NCBI GenBank assembly: GCA_036172665.1
Contig: CM069877.1
Span: 26,189,001 to 26,253,000 of the forward strand
Length of the DNA: 64,000 nt
Direction of reading: 5' to 3'
DNA from: Prosopocoilus inquinatus
Lineage: Eukaryota > Arthropoda > Insecta > Coleoptera > Lucanidae
Of the stretch, positions 21,507 to 32,672 are shown in pieces. Position numbers and translations under genes: made by a program. Position 1 is the first letter of the stretch, and the number at the start of each line of letters is the position of its first letter. The notes under the pieces are model-generated. The model saw nothing but the letters and a program-made list of their open reading frames with translations. It had not been told where the DNA came from and searched no databases.

Positions 21507-23100
21507 AAGTCAAACCTGAAATTAAGAAGACACACAGAACAATTTCAAGTTATACAAACCATGAAGTACTAATACCAAGTTACGTAACAAAGAATATATT
21601 TTGGAATACTTTGTTACACCACATAATAGAGCACCAATATTATCACTACAAGCGATGGAGATTTTCAAGCTAATCCGCAGAGAAGTGGCTGAAAGTAATA
21701 GCCCAGTTAAGAAATAAGAAGCCATTGTCGAAGAATTTACCGATGTATTTAAAGGGCTATGAAAGTTACAGCAAAATATAAACTGAAACTAGCTGAAAAT
21801 GCAATACCAACAGTAAGTTGTGCCAGGAAAATTCCACATGCACTCAAAGACAAGGTCAAGGAGGAAATAAACAAGATGGTTCAGGATGGAGTCCTAAAGA
21901 AGAAGATAAGCCAACTGATTGGGTCCACCCTATAGTTCTTGCCAAGAAACCTAACGGTAAGATCAGTATATACATGGATCCAAGATTTCTAAATAAACTT
22001 ATAAAAAGAGAACATTTGAGCTCCCAACGGTGGACAATATCCTAACAGAAATAGGAAATGCAAAAAATATTTACGGTCCTTGATGCCTCGTCTGCTTTTC
22101 TATAAATACCCCTAGATGAAGAAAGTACCAAGATATGCACAATATCAACTCCATTTGGTAGGTATAGCTTCCAAAGGCTACCAAGGTATCAGTAGCAGTC
22201 CAGAAGTATGGCAGAATGCCATATATGATACGCTTGAGGGGCTGGAAGGAGTGTATACGTATATGGATGATGTTCTCGTTACAGGTGAAACCATAGAAGA
22301 AAACAACCATCGTTTATACTTGGTTTTGGAAAGAGCAAGAGCTGCCAACTTAAAACTTAGTAGACATAAAATGCAGTTAGCTCGCCAGAAAATTACCTTT
22401 TTGGGACAAGATATTAGCCCAGAAAGTGCCAGTATAAGCCAAGCGAAACTGAAGGCAGTGCAAAACATACAGTCACCGTCTAATGTAAAGGAACTACAAC
22501 GTTTTTTAGGAATAACGAAATACCTAAGCAAATACATTCCAAATGGCTCAGAGAAAACCCAAGTTCTAAGACAGCTGCTAAGGAAGGACACAGAATTTAT
22601 ATGGAGCCCAAATGAGCAGAAATGTTTTGAAATGTTGAAAGAGACCATCAGCAAAGCACCGGTTTTAGCACATTTTGATCATAAAAAATCAATAACTCTG
22701 TCAGTGGATGCAAGCCAACATGGTTTAGGGTCAGTTCTAATGCCTACTCGTGGGTATCATTAAATCCAACACAGATCAGGTTCGCGCAGATTAAAAAGGA
22801 ACTGCTGGCAATAGTACAGCCCTGTGAACACTTTAAATATTTTGTTTATGCAAAGCAATTCAAAGTTGAGACTGACCATAAACCTTGTTAGGATTATTAA
22901 AGAAACCCTTGGATACCTTAACTCCGAGACTTCAAGCATTAGCATTGCGTTTATTACGTTACAACCCAGTGCTAGAATATGTACTCGGTAAACATCTTTA
23001 TGTTGCAGATGCTCTATCTAGAAGCCCACAACAACAGTTAACACTGAATATTTAGAAAATGAAGCTGCAAGAGTGGATAGCATAATGACAGCATAGAAGA
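21440..23100 (+). pseudogene. Gypsy Pol: protease, reverse transcriptase, RNase H (broken)
   Basis: Gypsy polymerase split by several frame changes. Recognisable pieces are the protease DTGS (~21465), RT N-terminal motif WVHPIVLAKKPNGKI (21930-21990), and RT YMDD in VYTYMDDVLVTGE (22250-22290). The connection region LGITKYLSKYIPN and the RNase H start LSVDASQHGLGSVL (22690-22740) follow in the 215-codon frame 22116-22763. RNase H then decays. Compared with an intact gypsy Pol, the segment around the first catalytic Asp is damaged near 22045-22120. The element cannot code for a working polymerase. Confidence 0.8.
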
Positions 23101-23823
23101 ACAAGCTGAGAGAATTGACATTGGAAACCAGCGCAGATGAGATACTCTCGCAAGTGGCACACTATACTGAAAATGGCTGGCCTGAAGACAAATCCTCGTG
23201 TTCACTGCTAGTCAAACAATATTGGAATTTTAGACATGAAATAATACAACAAAACGGCTTACTATTTCAAAGGAAACAAATTTATAGTCCCAAGCAATCC
23301 GAGGAAAAAATTTGTCGAAATTATTCATAGAGCTCATCAAGGTATTAACTCCTGCATATTCAAGGCAAAGAGAGCATATTACTGGCTGGGAATGTACAAT
23401 GATATTTCTCAAGTTGTTGAAGCCTGTAACATCTGTTTACAATACGCAAGACCTAACGTCAAACAACTAATTACACCACATTCCATAGAAAAGTTACCAT
23501 GGTCGAAAATTGGCATGGATTTTCAGCAAGTCAATCAGAAAGACTACTTAGTTACAGTTGATTATCACTCCAAATTTATAACAGTTAACAAGTTAACTGC
23601 AAAAACAGCATCAGCAGTGATCAAAACTTTAAAATTAATATTCATGCACCATGGCATTCCACAAACTATTATGAGTGATAATGGTCCACCATTTAACTCG
23701 AGAGAGTTTCAAGAATTCGCAGACCAACTAAACATAGACAGTAACTTCGAGCCCAACATACTCCCAATCCAATGGAGCTACGGAACGTGCCATCGGAACA
23801 ACAGAAGCCCTGCTTATAAAAGG

Positions 23824-23826
<3 letters not shown>

Positions 23827-23882
<56 letters not shown>
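23827..23882. repeat. (AT)n microsatellite
   Basis: About 28 AT dinucleotides inside the gypsy integrase region. Confidence 0.95.
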
Positions 23883-23884
<2 letters not shown>

Positions 23885-24018
23885 TAAATAAGGTAGGAAT
23901 GGATTTCCATTGGGCAACTCTAGAACATAAGAACACTCCAAAGTATAATCTAGTTTCACAAGCAGAATTACTCATGGGACGGCGGTTAAATTCTATGCTG
24001 CCAATATCACAAGATTTG

Positions 24019-24155
24019 ATACTCTTAGCTGTTATTTTGTGATATTCAATTTAACACGAATAAATTAAATAAAACACTATTTTAGTATATATCACTATAT
24101 TTGTGATATAGTGATATATACTAAAATAGTGTTTTATTTAATTTATTCGTGTAAA
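24019..24155. mobile_element. Palindromic insert with 13-bp duplication in gypsy integrase
   Basis: The 137-bp insert lies between perfect duplications ATCACAAGATTTG (24006-24018 and 24156-24168). Most of it is a perfect hairpin: CACGAATAAATTAAATAAAA ... TATATCACTATA, a TTTG-like centre near 24100, and the exact complement to ATTTATTCGTG (~24150). There is no coding sequence. The family is not recognised. Confidence 0.75.
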
Positions 24156-24561
24156 ATCACAAGATTTGTTAAAACCAAAATCCGACACCGAACAAGCCTT
24201 CGAAGACTTACAAGAAGTGCAGCAGCGTCAAGCTAGATACCAACATCATGCTAAACGTATCAGTGAGCTGAAACCAAGTCAAAAAGTTATCGTTCAAAGG
24301 AAAATTAGAGAGTGGACTCCCGGAATCATACAAGAGAAGACCGAAGATCTTGAATCTTATAAAGTTGAAATAGAAAATGGCGGGGTAACAAGAAGAAATA
24401 GAATCCACTTACGATCAATACCAGAGAAAGTGACACCTACAGTTCCAGATAGTAGACCGTGTGAATCGAAGCCATCTCCACGTACGATCAGACAGAAACG
24501 TGCACCGGCATACTTGAAGGACTACATTACTAATTAAAAAAAGAAAAAAAAAACGGTAACA

Positions 24562-24605
24562 TGTAACATTGGTGTTAATAAGTTTAGTTTAATCTTATAT
24601 TTTAA
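24562..24605 (+). repeat. Truncated 3' LTR of the gypsy element
   Basis: TGTAACATTGGTGTTAATAA recurs here, with about 40 bp matching the start of the 5' LTR before the match stops at the edge of the neighbouring foldback element. Confidence 0.6.
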
Positions 24606-24613
24606 ATGTAAAT

Positions 24614-24925
24614 GTATGTTATACAGAGTGGGCCAATAGTGCATATTCGGTAGATAGCGCCTATATTAATCCAAATTTTTAAAATTTGTTTTCGTTATTA
24701 CTTACCTATGATATAGATGCAAGATTTAAAATTAGTTACAATTATACAGAATGTTCCGTGTGGCTATGCCAGACCAAAGTTATATTTTTTTTTAATGGAA
24801 CATACTGTATATTATGGTTTATTTCGATTCGTCTTTAAGAGTAGATAAATTTATTATAAGGATATTATATATCTAAACCTAATAGTTTTTGAGATATTGA
24901 CACTTCAATGTAATAATAATAATAA
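24614..24925 (+). repeat. Left arm of a split foldback element
   Basis: Starts near ATACAGAGTGGGCCAATAGT and includes TAGATAGCGCCTATATT, GGAACATACTGTATATTATGG and GGATATTATATATCTAAACC. All are found inverted at 33235-33533. The two arms once formed one element; LTR retrotransposons now separate them. Confidence 0.75.
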
Positions 24926-24934
24926 TAATAATAT

Positions 24935-25757
24935 TGTCGGGAGCACCTTTGGGTTGGTAAAAATAATCACCGTGGTCCATTTAGCAAAATAACTTGGTCT
25001 TTATTTTATACTTGCTTTACATGTAACAAAACAATTCACTTCTTCCGACATCAAACTTCTTATTAACACTATTGCCAACTGTATGTTGGGTGGCGCGAGA
25101 TCGCCGGCATAGCGGGAAATTCAAAATAATTCTCTACAATATAATAATAATAAAAACTGATTTAACATTAATAACAACTACATGTACTACTGCAATGTTA
25201 GGTCAAAAAGCGATAGTAAGATGTCGCTGTTTTATATGTTCATTAATAACAACATAGAATATTTTCAAAATGATAACTGTGGTACTCCTCAGAACGTTTT
25301 CTATGACAATTCACATTTAAATCAACTGCTATATTTATTTGTACTATTAATGTAATTTTTATTGGTATCTTTATTGGTACCTTTATTGGTACTGTTATTG
25401 GGTGTTGTTTTATTTAAAATAATCTATTCGATCCCCACTGCCAGTGCATGTTCTATGTAAGAGATGGAATTTTCATCTGTAGGTTATTGTTCAGTTGAAT
25501 TTGCATCGAACTAGTGTTTCTGCATTTCCCTGGTTTGTAAGGCAAAGAAGGTAAACGTGTAGTTAGTCAGTCGCAGTCACAGTTAATGATCATCATTACC
25601 AACCATTACAACTCTGCGACAAACCAGAAAGCTTGGAGCTAGGATGGTATTAAATAAAAGTATGCATACTGTTTTTTATGTTACAGATCAAATAAATGTA
25701 AATTCTGAACAGACTAAAAAGTACAGACAGTTTAAATATAGATTTTTTGATGAAAAT
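24935..25757 (-). repeat. 3' LTR of an unnamed LTR element (minus orientation)
   Basis: TGTCGGGAGCACCTTTGGG to ...AAATTAACGAAAT matches 26255-26912 plus 32854-32946 with scattered substitutions. The copy here contains an extra 62-bp retrozyme fragment (25179-25240). In minus orientation the end reads ...GGTGCTCCCGACA. It joins directly to the truncated gag, so part of U3 and most of the body have probably been deleted. Confidence 0.65.
25179..25240 (-). mobile_element. 62-bp truncated retrozyme copy with 13-bp duplication
   Basis: Only the family left end is present (on the minus strand GAACATATAAAACAGCGACATC...ATTGCAGTAG). It is bounded by CATTAATAACAAC at 25166-25178 and 25241-25253. The sister LTR at ~26482-26500 (GCATTAATAACAACATAG) is the empty site with one copy of the target, so the insertion is directly demonstrated within the window. 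Confidence 0.85.
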
Positions 25758-26254
25758 TAACGAAATGTCCAAATCATGTTCCTCTAGTCTGGCTTTTAAT
25801 TCACTTTTCGTACCTGACGTAGATGAATTATATTCATGAACCACATCTTTAAGTTCAACAACGGTGTACGCGTTCTCATTTTTTGCAGCCATTTCGTAAT
25901 AACTCATATATTTAACAGCAGTCAATGAAGCGTTAATGCACAAAGCAGAATTCACACAAAAAAAGTCGGTTACATAGGTACGTGTGTGGCGATGATATGC
26001 ACAAAGCAAAATGTCAAAATATTTACGCGTACTGAAATGTATGATGGCGTACCTATGCACACAGCAAAATTCAACGAAGAAAAATAGCCACACGTTACGA
26101 ATACAGCACAAAACAAAGTCATATGCACAAAGCTAATGGATCGCACACGTATCACAATCAGGAAGAAAAACAGTTCAGTTCATATGCACAAAGCGATGCG
26201 ACACGGACGAATAATTCGGTGGATTATTTGTTTCACACCCCACACCTGAATCTG
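25757..26254 (-). pseudogene. LTR-element leader and gag start with SAP-like domain
   Basis: On the minus strand a Met near 25893 opens MAAKNENAYTVVELKDVVHE, and the sequence continues STSGTKSELKARLEEHDLD. This is a SAP-type helix-extension-helix motif, seen at the start of some insect retrotransposon Gag proteins. Coding stops being homologous at the LTR junction (25757), so only ~45 residues of Gag remain. The ~360 bp between the LTR and the Met would be leader and primer-binding site. No Pol is left. Confidence 0.5.
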
Positions 26255-26912
26255 TCGGGAGCACCTTTGGGTTGGTAAAAATAATCACCGTGGTCCATTT
26301 AGCAAAATAACTTGGTCTTTATTTTATACTTGCTTTACATGTAACAAAACAATTCACTTCTTCCGACATCAAACTTCTTATTAACACTATTGCCAACTGT
26401 ATGTTGGGTTGCGTGAGATCGCCGGCATAGCGGGAAATTCAAAATAATTCTCTATAATATAATAATAATAAATACTGATTTAGCATTAATAACAACATAG
26501 ATTATTTTCAAAATGATAACTGTGGTACTTCTCAGAACCTTTTCTATGACAATTCACATTTAAATCAACTGCTATAGTTATTTGTATTATTACTGTAATT
26601 TTTATTGGTATCTTTATTGGTACCTTTATTGGTACTGTTATTGGGTATTGTTTTATTTAAAATAATCAATTCGATCCCCACTGCCAGTGCATGTTCTATG
26701 TAAGAGATGGAATTTTCATCTGTAGGTTATTGTTCGGTTGAATTTGCATCGAACTAGTGTTTCTGCATTTCCCTGGTTTGTAAGGCAAAGAAGGTAAACA
26801 TGTAGTTAGTCGGTCGCAGTCACAGTTAATGATCATAATTATCAACCATTACAACTCTGCGACAAACCAGAAAGCTTGGAGCTAGGATGGTATTAAATAA
26901 AAGTATGCATAC
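26255..26912 (-). repeat. 5' LTR of the SAP-gag element, left part
   Basis: Homologous to 24935-25757. The BEL/Pao element is inserted at 26912/32849, and the rest of this LTR (from the second CATAC to AACGAAAT) lies at 32849-32946. The true right end may extend further. Confidence 0.65.
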
Positions 26913-27088
26913 TGTTAATATGTTGATTCGATATAGTGGACTGTATTTCTTTGTGTTTGTTTGCAGAAAAATTTCGCTGGTACAATTACCTTTTTTTATA
27001 TGAAAGTTTTTTATTTATATTGCAATTGTTTTTTTTTTTTTACAAGTGTATGTGATTCATTAAAATGAACGTAAAAATCGTGTTAACA
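26913..27088 (-). repeat. BEL/Pao 3' LTR
   Basis: 176 bp, no differences seen from the 5' LTR by eye. Confidence 0.92.
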
Positions 27089-27222
27089 TAGCTCCCCGCC
27101 TTGAACATTTTTTTTTTTAAGAAAGTGTTCAAATATTCATAAATTGCAGGTAAGTATGAACTGATTGTAATAATGAAAATGAATTATTTTAACTGTTTTT
27201 AACATGCACAATTTCACTGTCA

Positions 27223-30200
27223 CTACTGCCAATTTTCAGGTACTGGAAGGGGACACAACTTCGCTACTGCTCGCTTGAAATTGCCTTTATGAGTCTTGAC
27301 TGTAGCAACTCGAACTACGTTGTCGTCACCGGGATGAAGCTCTACTATTCTTCCAAGGAGCCACTGGGAAGGAGGTAAGTTATCCTGTTTGATTATTACC
27401 AAACTTCCAATCTTTAGCCCTGGATTTTTGCTCTTCCATTTCTTTCTTTCTTGCAGATGATACAAATATTCTTGTGACCACCGCTTCCAAAAACTTTGTA
27501 CCAACTGTTGCTGTAACTGGAAACGCGACAGCCTGTTTGTTGGTGTGTCCAGCAATTGCGGTTCCGGAATAGCAGTCAATGGTTTGCCAATCAAGAAATG
27601 AGCTGGAGTTAGTGGCTGCAGATCATCAACATCCGATGACAGAGGGTATAAAGGTCTAGAATTTAAAGTTGCTTCTATCTGTGTTAAGATTGTGTAAAAT
27701 TCTTCATATGTTAATTTTGTGTCATTAATTACTCTTGATAAATGATGTTTTATGTTTTTTATGTTTGATTCCCAAAGCCCTCCGAAATGAGGCGAGTTTG
27801 GGGGAATAAAATGCCAGGTTATATTTTCATTTGTACAATAATTTGTTATTTCTGTTTTAGAGTTTGAGAAAAATTCATGCAAGGCAGATAGTTTCTTAGC
27901 TGCTCCGATAAAATTTGTTGCATTATCTGAATATAAATGAGCTGGTTTGCCTCTTCGTGATGCAAATCTTCTCAAAGCAGCAAGGAATGTTTCGCTTGAT
28001 AAATCTGTCACAAGTTCAAGATGCATAGCTTTAGTAGAAAAGCAGATGAAAAGACAAATGTAGCCCTTTATAGTCTTTGAACCTCGACCTTTGCGATCTT
28101 TTATATTAAAAGGCCCTGCATAATCTATTCCCGTGATATAAAATGGATTATTAACTGTAACTCTTTCTTTTGGCAAATTTGCCATTATTTGATCAAAAGA
28201 TTTTGGTTTAGATTTAAAACATCTGATGCAACCTCGCACTACTGACTTAGCCACACTCATTCCAGATGTAACCCAAAAATGCTGTCTTACTGTAAATAAT
28301 AACAATTGTGGACCTGCATGAAGTAATGTTATATGCGTATTTTCAAAAATTAGTTTTGCTAAACGATGTTTTCCCGATAAAATCAAAGGATGTTTCTGAG
28401 CAAAATCTAAATAAGAGTTTTTTAATCGACCACCGACTCTTAATAAACCTTCAGTATCAATGAACGGAGCAAGGGATAATAAATTGTGTTTTGGCTTTAA
28501 ATTTTTATTATTTAGTAATAAATTAATTTCTTGAGGAAAACTGTCTTGTTGTGACAATTTTATTAATTGTTTCATACTGAGATCTAATTCTGCAATAGTC
28601 AAATATCCGTACGGCCGTTCAGATTTTTGTTTCTTAATGTTTAAGATGAATCGTAAAATGTATGCCATTGTTCTTTTCAACCTATTCAAACTAGAAAACC
28701 TTTCGAATATCTGAAAATTATTTTCAACAGTAGCTGAGCAAACATTATTTTTAGAATATTTAATTGAAATTGAGAATGCGGATGATGGCCAATGATTAGT
28801 TGGAAGAGACAACCATGAAGGGCCGTTCCACCACAATTGAGACTTGAGTAAATTTTCAGGAGAAATTCCTCGTGATGTAAGATCGGCAGGATTATCTTTT
28901 GTGTTTATGTACTTCCAATTACTAATCTGTGTTAATTCTTGAATTTTAGAAATGCGATTTCTTACAAAAATTGGTAATGAATGAGATGGAGAGTTAATCC
29001 AGTGTAATATTATTTGAGAATCTGACCATAGATGATATGAGCATTCGATAGTGAATGATTTTTGTACTTTGTTAATTAATTGACTTAACAACAAAGCACT
29101 GCACAATTCTAATCTTGGCATAGTTAAACATTTCAGTGAAGCAACCTTTGTCTTTCCGCATAAGAGATTAATTAAAATCTTTTCTTTTTGATCGATGCTG
29201 CGAACGTATACACACGCACCGTATGCGTTTTGTGACGCGTCACAGAAACCATGTAATTCGATTTCTGTAGAATTTTTACAAATGACGTGCCTATCTAATT
29301 TGAGTTGATTTAATTTTGTTAAATTATTTCTGAATCGTATCCACGTAGCTTTCAAATCGTCTGGAATAGGATCATTCCAATCTAATTTAAGAGACCATAG
29401 TTTTTGAATAATTATTTTTGAGAAAATAGTGCATGGGCTTAACAAACCTAATGGATCAAAAATCCTTGCTACGTCAGATAAGATTGATCGTTTATTAATT
29501 GATAAAGAATTTTCAAAATTTTTGATTTGAAAACCTAATGTATCAGATTTACTGTACCATTTTATTCCTAAATTTTTTGAAAACTCATTATCTCCTAAAT
29601 TTAAAACACTCACAGGTTCATTTTCATTTTGAAACTCTTGCAAGAAAAGCTGACTATTAGAATTCCATTTTCTTAATGGGAAACATGCTGAATTTAGAAT
29701 TGATGCAATTTCTTTACATACATTGATTGCAACTGTTTCAGAATCAAAACCTGTTATGAGATCATCAACATAAAAATCATTTTTTATTATTGAAGATGCG
29801 AAAGAAGATTTTGTTTGATATTCATGAGCCAACTGCTTTAAGCATCTTATGGCTAAATACGGAGCAGATCTAGTGCCGTAGGTAACTGTATTTAAAGTGT
29901 AAATGGAAATTGGATCGTCTGAACTAAATCTCCAAACAATATTTTGAAGATGTCTGTCATCAGGATGAATGACGACCTGCCTATACATTTTTTCTATATC
30001 TGCCGAAACTGCAAAAGGATGTTGTCTGAATTTTATGAGTATAGAAAATATTTCATTCTGAATGGGTGGCCCTGTAAATTGTAAATCATTAACTGACCAA
30101 CCTGAATCAGAATTCGCTGATCCATCAAAGACTACTCTTAGTTTAGTAGTCAAACTTTCTTGTCTAAAAACACCATGATGTGGCAAAAAATATGCTGTAT

Positions 30201-32379
30201 TGGAAGGAATTAAATTTACTTGAGACATGTGGTTTAAATCTATGTATTCTTTTATGAATTGAGAATATTGAAATTTTAGATTAGAATCGTATGAAAATTT
30301 ACGTTCTAATTGTTGTTGACGTTTAATTGATAATGGTTTTGAGTTACCTAAATTAGAAGCAGAATGTTTTAGTGGTATTCGAACAATGAACCGTCCTTCT
30401 TCATTTCTAGAAAACGTTTCTAGGAAATGTTTTTCGCAATAAACATCATCGGAAGACATAGAATGCTCGTTATTAATTTCCTCTATCTCCCAAAATTTCT
30501 GCAATTCAGAATCAAGATTGCTGTGAGTTTTAGAAAAATTGCAATGAATTTTTGAAATGGATTCTGAGATGGTACCTGATATAATCCAACCGAATTCTGT
30601 GTTTTGAAGAACTGGCATATTCTTACCCAACTGAATTCTTTGATGATGAAGAATATTCCAAAAAATACCTGCACCAATAAGTACATCTATTTCACTAGGC
30701 TCGGTGAATTGAGGATCTGCCAATTGAATGTTGGCTGGAATATTCCATGAGCTGGTGTTGATAGTGAATGAAGGCAAATTACCTGTAATTGTGGGCAAAA
30801 TAAAACAACAAAGATTAGTAGAAAATTCATAATTGAGTGAATATATCACAATGTTGCATTTTTTTTTAATGACTGATGAAACGCCATTGATTCCTCCAAT
30901 GGTCATGTTTGTTGAATGTTCTTCTAATCCTAACTTTTTGCAAAATTTTGAAGTAAGAAAATTTGACTGAGAACCACAGTCAAGTAAAGCTTTTGCAGTA
31001 TGAATGTTGCCAAAAACATCTGGAACTAAAATTGATACAGTGGAAAGCAGAACATGTTGATTAGGATAATGACTTGTGAAACTAACTTGTGGCGAAATTG
31101 TTGTTGATGCATTTGGATGAATTGTTTTTGATGTAATTGGTTCACGTGTATATAATAATTCTGGATGAAGTAAAGTGTTATGTTTAGCTTTGCACTTTTT
31201 ACAAAATCCAGATCTGCAGTTTTTAGTTGTGTGGCCTGAACGTAAACAGTTATTACAAAGATTCAGCTGCTTTACTGTTTTTAATTTATCTGACAAATTT
31301 AATTTTAAGAATTTTTCACAATAATAAATTAAATGTGCCCCATTACATACAGGACATTTCACATTTGAGGATATTAACGAAACTTGTTTGATATTATTAT
31401 GTAACTGTTTATGTTCTTTGGCAATTTTATTATGATTGATTTCAAGTGTTTCTAGAAAATCTGCTCTTGAATTCAAAAAACTCTTGAATTCAGAAAGTGT
31501 TGGGAAATTATTGCCTGTTTTAACTTTTTCCCATTCCCGAACAGTAAATTTGTCTAATTTTGACGTAATTAAAAATATCAACAAAGTGTCCCAATGTTCT
31601 GTTGGTTGTTCTAGTGTTTGAAGAGCTCTTAAATGTTTAAAAATGGTATCTATCAAGTCTCTTATTCCTCTTGAGGACTCCTTTGTAAGTGAATTTAATT
31701 CAAACAGAGATTTGATGTGATTATTAATTAACAATCTGATGTTATTATACCTATTGCAAAGTAGTTCCCATGCGATTATGTAATTTTCGGATGAGAATTC
31801 TAGAGACTGTATAACCTTTAGTGCGTCACCTTCTAGTGAAGCACGTAAATAATGATACTTCTGAACATTGTCAATTGATTTGTTTGAATTAATTAGTGAC
31901 TCAAAAGTATCTTTGAATTCCAACCAATTATCATATGCACCGTTAAATTTTGCAAGTTTAATTGTTGGAAGTTTAATGTTGTGAGAAATACCGTTTTGTT
32001 TTGAGGAATCTGATATGCCAGTGATACTGTCGCTTTGAATTTGGATGACAGGTGTGCAGACTTGCTTTAAAATAAATTTTGCGTCTGTGATTGCGGATGA
32101 ATGCTTTTCAGTGAAATCTTCTCTCTCTAAATATTGCCTTTCTAAGTCATCTTCATCGCAAATATATTCTATTTTACTCTGAGTTTCATCAAATTCCTCA
32201 AACAACGATGCAAACTTGCTACTACGATCTTGCAATTCAATGATTGTTTTTTCTGCTAAAACTTGATCACTTGCATATGCATCTTGAACTGTGCGTAAAT
32301 ATTTTATAAAATTTGTTAGTTTGTATTTAATAGTACCTCGTTTACGCACAAGTTTTTCAGTAGATGTGACGTCTTGCAT
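27223..32379 (-). CDS. BEL/Pao Gag-Pol polyprotein, 1718 aa, intact
   Basis: A polyprotein that is cut into particle protein, protease, RT, RNase H and integrase. In order: a Gag region of DUF1759 type (~residues 130-290). CCHC-like fingers follow (CPVCNGAHLIYYC ~345, CNNCLRSGHTTKNC ~375). The aspartic protease is of the Pao type, with catalytic LLDCGS (~465). RT has SADIEKMYRQV and the YVDD box (~870). The Pao RNase H has FCDAS (~1043), PRLELCSALL and WSDS. The integrase has an H-H/C-C finger (~1360-1390), catalytic Asp in GIDYAGPF (~1420), Asp in SDNATNF (~1485), and Glu in GGLWES (~1530). A DUF5641-type C-terminus ends at PVPENWQ. The start Met at 32379 lies ~290 bp from the LTR, typical of the family. 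All catalytic residues are present. Confidence 0.95.
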   Translation of the reverse strand: MQDVTSTEKLVRKRGTIKYKLTNFIKYLRTVQDAYASDQVLAEKTIIELQDRSSKFASLFEEFDETQSKIEYICDEDDLERQYLEREDFTEKHSSAITDAKFILKQVCTPVIQIQSDSITGISDSSKQNGISHNIKLPTIKLAKFNGAYDNWLEFKDTFESLINSNKSIDNVQKYHYLRASLEGDALKVIQSLEFSSENYIIAWELLCNRYNNIRLLINNHIKSLFELNSLTKESSRGIRDLIDTIFKHLRALQTLEQPTEHWDTLLIFLITSKLDKFTVREWEKVKTGNNFPTLSEFKSFLNSRADFLETLEINHNKIAKEHKQLHNNIKQVSLISSNVKCPVCNGAHLIYYCEKFLKLNLSDKLKTVKQLNLCNNCLRSGHTTKNCRSGFCKKCKAKHNTLLHPELLYTREPITSKTIHPNASTTISPQVSFTSHYPNQHVLLSTVSILVPDVFGNIHTAKALLDCGSQSNFLTSKFCKKLGLEEHSTNMTIGGINGVSSVIKKKCNIVIYSLNYEFSTNLCCFILPTITGNLPSFTINTSSWNIPANIQLADPQFTEPSEIDVLIGAGIFWNILHHQRIQLGKNMPVLQNTEFGWIISGTISESISKIHCNFSKTHSNLDSELQKFWEIEEINNEHSMSSDDVYCEKHFLETFSRNEEGRFIVRIPLKHSASNLGNSKPLSIKRQQQLERKFSYDSNLKFQYSQFIKEYIDLNHMSQVNLIPSNTAYFLPHHGVFRQESLTTKLRVVFDGSANSDSGWSVNDLQFTGPPIQNEIFSILIKFRQHPFAVSADIEKMYRQVVIHPDDRHLQNIVWRFSSDDPISIYTLNTVTYGTRSAPYLAIRCLKQLAHEYQTKSSFASSIIKNDFYVDDLITGFDSETVAINVCKEIASILNSACFPLRKWNSNSQLFLQEFQNENEPVSVLNLGDNEFSKNLGIKWYSKSDTLGFQIKNFENSLSINKRSILSDVARIFDPLGLLSPCTIFSKIIIQKLWSLKLDWNDPIPDDLKATWIRFRNNLTKLNQLKLDRHVICKNSTEIELHGFCDASQNAYGACVYVRSIDQKEKILINLLCGKTKVASLKCLTMPRLELCSALLLSQLINKVQKSFTIECSYHLWSDSQIILHWINSPSHSLPIFVRNRISKIQELTQISNWKYINTKDNPADLTSRGISPENLLKSQLWWNGPSWLSLPTNHWPSSAFSISIKYSKNNVCSATVENNFQIFERFSSLNRLKRTMAYILRFILNIKKQKSERPYGYLTIAELDLSMKQLIKLSQQDSFPQEINLLLNNKNLKPKHNLLSLAPFIDTEGLLRVGGRLKNSYLDFAQKHPLILSGKHRLAKLIFENTHITLLHAGPQLLLFTVRQHFWVTSGMSVAKSVVRGCIRCFKSKPKSFDQIMANLPKERVTVNNPFYITGIDYAGPFNIKDRKGRGSKTIKGYICLFICFSTKAMHLELVTDLSSETFLAALRRFASRRGKPAHLYSDNATNFIGAAKKLSALHEFFSNSKTEITNYCTNENITWHFIPPNSPHFGGLWESNIKNIKHHLSRVINDTKLTYEEFYTILTQIEATLNSRPLYPLSSDVDDLQPLTPAHFLIGKPLTAIPEPQLLDTPTNRLSRFQLQQQLVQSFWKRWSQEYLYHLQERKKWKSKNPGLKIGSLVIIKQDNLPPSQWLLGRIVELHPGDDNVVRVATVKTHKGNFKRAVAKLCPLPVPENWQ

Positions 32380-32650
32380 GACTTTTCAAATTCAGAAAAC
32401 TATGAATTGAATTATTGTAACCTAGTTACAAAGAAATTGTGTTAATGTGTAAAAATATTTGTCAAAATATTTTCTTTTGCAAATAAATGTATAAAAGTAT
32501 GAATGTGTTTTATAAATGTGTACTACCTTAACACAGATAGCAGCCTACAAATTCTAGAACTGTTCTAGAGCCTTATCTGTAGTCCTGAACGATAGTTTTC
32601 TATGCGGTGTTTCTCTTCTTCGCTGATGCGCTTAGTTCTTGTAAATCTTG

Positions 32651-32672
32651 AATCCGGCTCGATCGGACCAAA
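32651..32672 (-). promoter_or_regulatory. BEL/Pao primer-binding site
   Basis: Directly inside the 5' LTR on the minus strand, TTTGGTCCGATCGAGCCGG is placed as a tRNA primer-binding site. The tRNA species cannot be assigned without a comparison. Confidence 0.6.

Larger units (their letters stand above)
23115..24537 (+). pseudogene. Gypsy integrase, interrupted by a microsatellite and a palindrome
   Basis: The zinc-binding HHCC module spans ~23325-23440 (IHRAHQG...CNICLQYARPN). The catalytic core has Asp in GMDFQQVN (~23515) and Asp in MSDNGPPFNS (~23675). The Glu region appears as IGTTEALIK (~23795) in a shifted frame. The C-terminal domain is read at 24166-24537 (QRKIREWTPGIIQEK). An (AT)n tract at 23827-23882 and an inserted palindromic element at 24019-24155 interrupt the coding region. 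Confidence 0.8.
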
